The notes beneath the pieces are model-generated. The model was given only the letters and a program-made list of their open reading frames with translations, was not told where the DNA came from and did no database searches. Shown here one piece after another: positions 5,390 through 6,010 of a stretch of DNA of 6,010 bases. The stretch is from Pseudomonadota bacterium (lineage in GTDB: Bacteria > Pseudomonadota > Alphaproteobacteria > Rhodospirillales > Magnetospirillaceae), in contig JAEXAH010000055.1 in NCBI GenBank assembly GCA_023458315.1, forward strand, positions 1 through 6,010, read 5' to 3'. Both the position numbers and the translations under genes were made by a program. Position 1 is the stretch's first letter; each line of letters starts with the position of its first letter.

Positions 5390-6010
5390 ATGCTCAATAA
5401 CATTGTCGATATCTCGCTGCGCTACAAGGTGCTGGTCCTGGTGGGTTTCCTGCTTATCGTGGTCTTCGGCATTCAGGCATTCCGCACGGTGCCGGTGGAT
5501 GCCTTCCCGGACGTAACGCCGGTACAGGTCAATATCTATACCGAATCGCCAGGGCTGGCCGCCGAGGACGTCGAGAAACTCCTCACTTTCCCGGTGGAAA
5601 CCGCCATGGCCGGCCTGCCCGGGGTCGAGGAAATCCGCTCGGTGTCCCTGTTCGGGCTCTCCTACGTGAGCGTCTATTTCAAGGACAACGTGGATATCTA
5701 TTTCGCCCGCCGCTTGGCCGGCGAAAAACTCCTGGAAGCGAAAGAGCGGATTCCCGAGGGCTATGGCGAACCATCTCTGGGGCCGAATAGCTCCGGATTA
5801 GGCCAGGTGTTCTGGTACACCGTCGAATCCGCTGATAAGAAACTCTCGACCATGGACCTGCGCACCCTCCAGGACTGGAACGTGCGGCTCATGCTGCGCA
5901 CCGCCTCCGGCGTCGATGATGTGGTTTCCTGGGGCGGGGACGAGAAGCAGTTCCAGGTGCTCATCCAGCCGCAGAAACTGATCAAGTACGGCCTCAGCTT
6001 CAAGGCGGTG
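5390..6010 (+). CDS. czcA: CzcA-type heavy-metal RND efflux pump, N-terminal part (3' end outside window)
   Basis: Proton-driven inner-membrane pump of the HME-RND family, the engine of the Czc complex. The first 207 residues of an expected 1000-1070 are present and the frame is open to the window end. A first membrane helix (about residues 13-31, LVLVGFLLIVVFGIQAF) is followed by the family hallmark TVPVDAFPDVTPVQVNI, then SPGLAAEDVEKLLTFPVE, GLPGVEEIRSVS, a VYFKDNVDIYFARRL segment and GLGQVFWYTVE, all in the porter-domain order of CzcA/CusA proteins. The ATG at 5390 is preceded by GAGGGGG (5379-5385), which overlaps the czcB stop. The helix-4 motif that separates divalent (CzcA, NccA) from monovalent (CusA) pumps lies beyond the window, so the substrate is not decided here; the Zn/Cd-type ATPase nearby and overall look favour the divalent group. 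Confidence 0.95.
   Translation, partial: MLNNIVDISLRYKVLVLVGFLLIVVFGIQAFRTVPVDAFPDVTPVQVNIYTESPGLAAEDVEKLLTFPVETAMAGLPGVEEIRSVSLFGLSYVSVYFKDNVDIYFARRLAGEKLLEAKERIPEGYGEPSLGPNSSGLGQVFWYTVESADKKLSTMDLRTLQDWNVRLMLRTASGVDDVVSWGGDEKQFQVLIQPQKLIKYGLSFKAV

Overview
The window is a heavy-metal resistance cluster with every gene on the + strand. High GC content, and close resemblance of the predicted proteins to Gram-negative families (outer-membrane factor, RND pump, DsbD domain), point to a proteobacterium. A betaproteobacterium with cad/pbr- and czc-type determinants is my best guess, but the sequence alone does not prove it. No tRNA, rRNA, CRISPR, insertion sequence or integrase is visible.

Left module (1-2310): the 3' part of a Zn/Cd/Pb P1B-type ATPase; then, overlapping it by an ATGA, a signal peptidase II (lspA-like); then, 20 bp later, a small secreted protein consisting of only the N-terminal (alpha) domain of the thiol-disulfide reductase DsbD. 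The ATPase would move metal from cytoplasm to periplasm. The ATPase + LspA pairing is the one known from pbr/cad-type determinants.

Junction (2311-2368): a short non-coding gap with a near-consensus sigma70 promoter (TTGACG, 17 bp, AATAAT) and an 11-bp-period direct repeat over its -35 box. The predicted transcription start falls almost on the next start codon.

Right module (2369-6010): a small secreted Cys/His-containing protein of CzcI type, then the three parts of a tripartite heavy-metal efflux pump: outer-membrane factor CzcC, periplasmic adaptor CzcB (with a clear lipoprotein signal) and the first 207 residues of the inner-membrane RND pump CzcA, which runs off the window. Together the modules form a two-step export route: the ATPase clears the cytoplasm and CzcCBA moves periplasmic metal out of the cell. 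The accessory LspA may help mature the lipoprotein adaptor encoded in the same cluster.

This is mostly a known kind of system. The less ordinary points are the free-standing DsbD-alpha protein, the LspA/lipoprotein-adaptor combination, the probable leaderless start of the czcI-like gene and the possible response-regulator repeat. Both ends of the window cut through genes (the ATPase at the left, czcA at the right).
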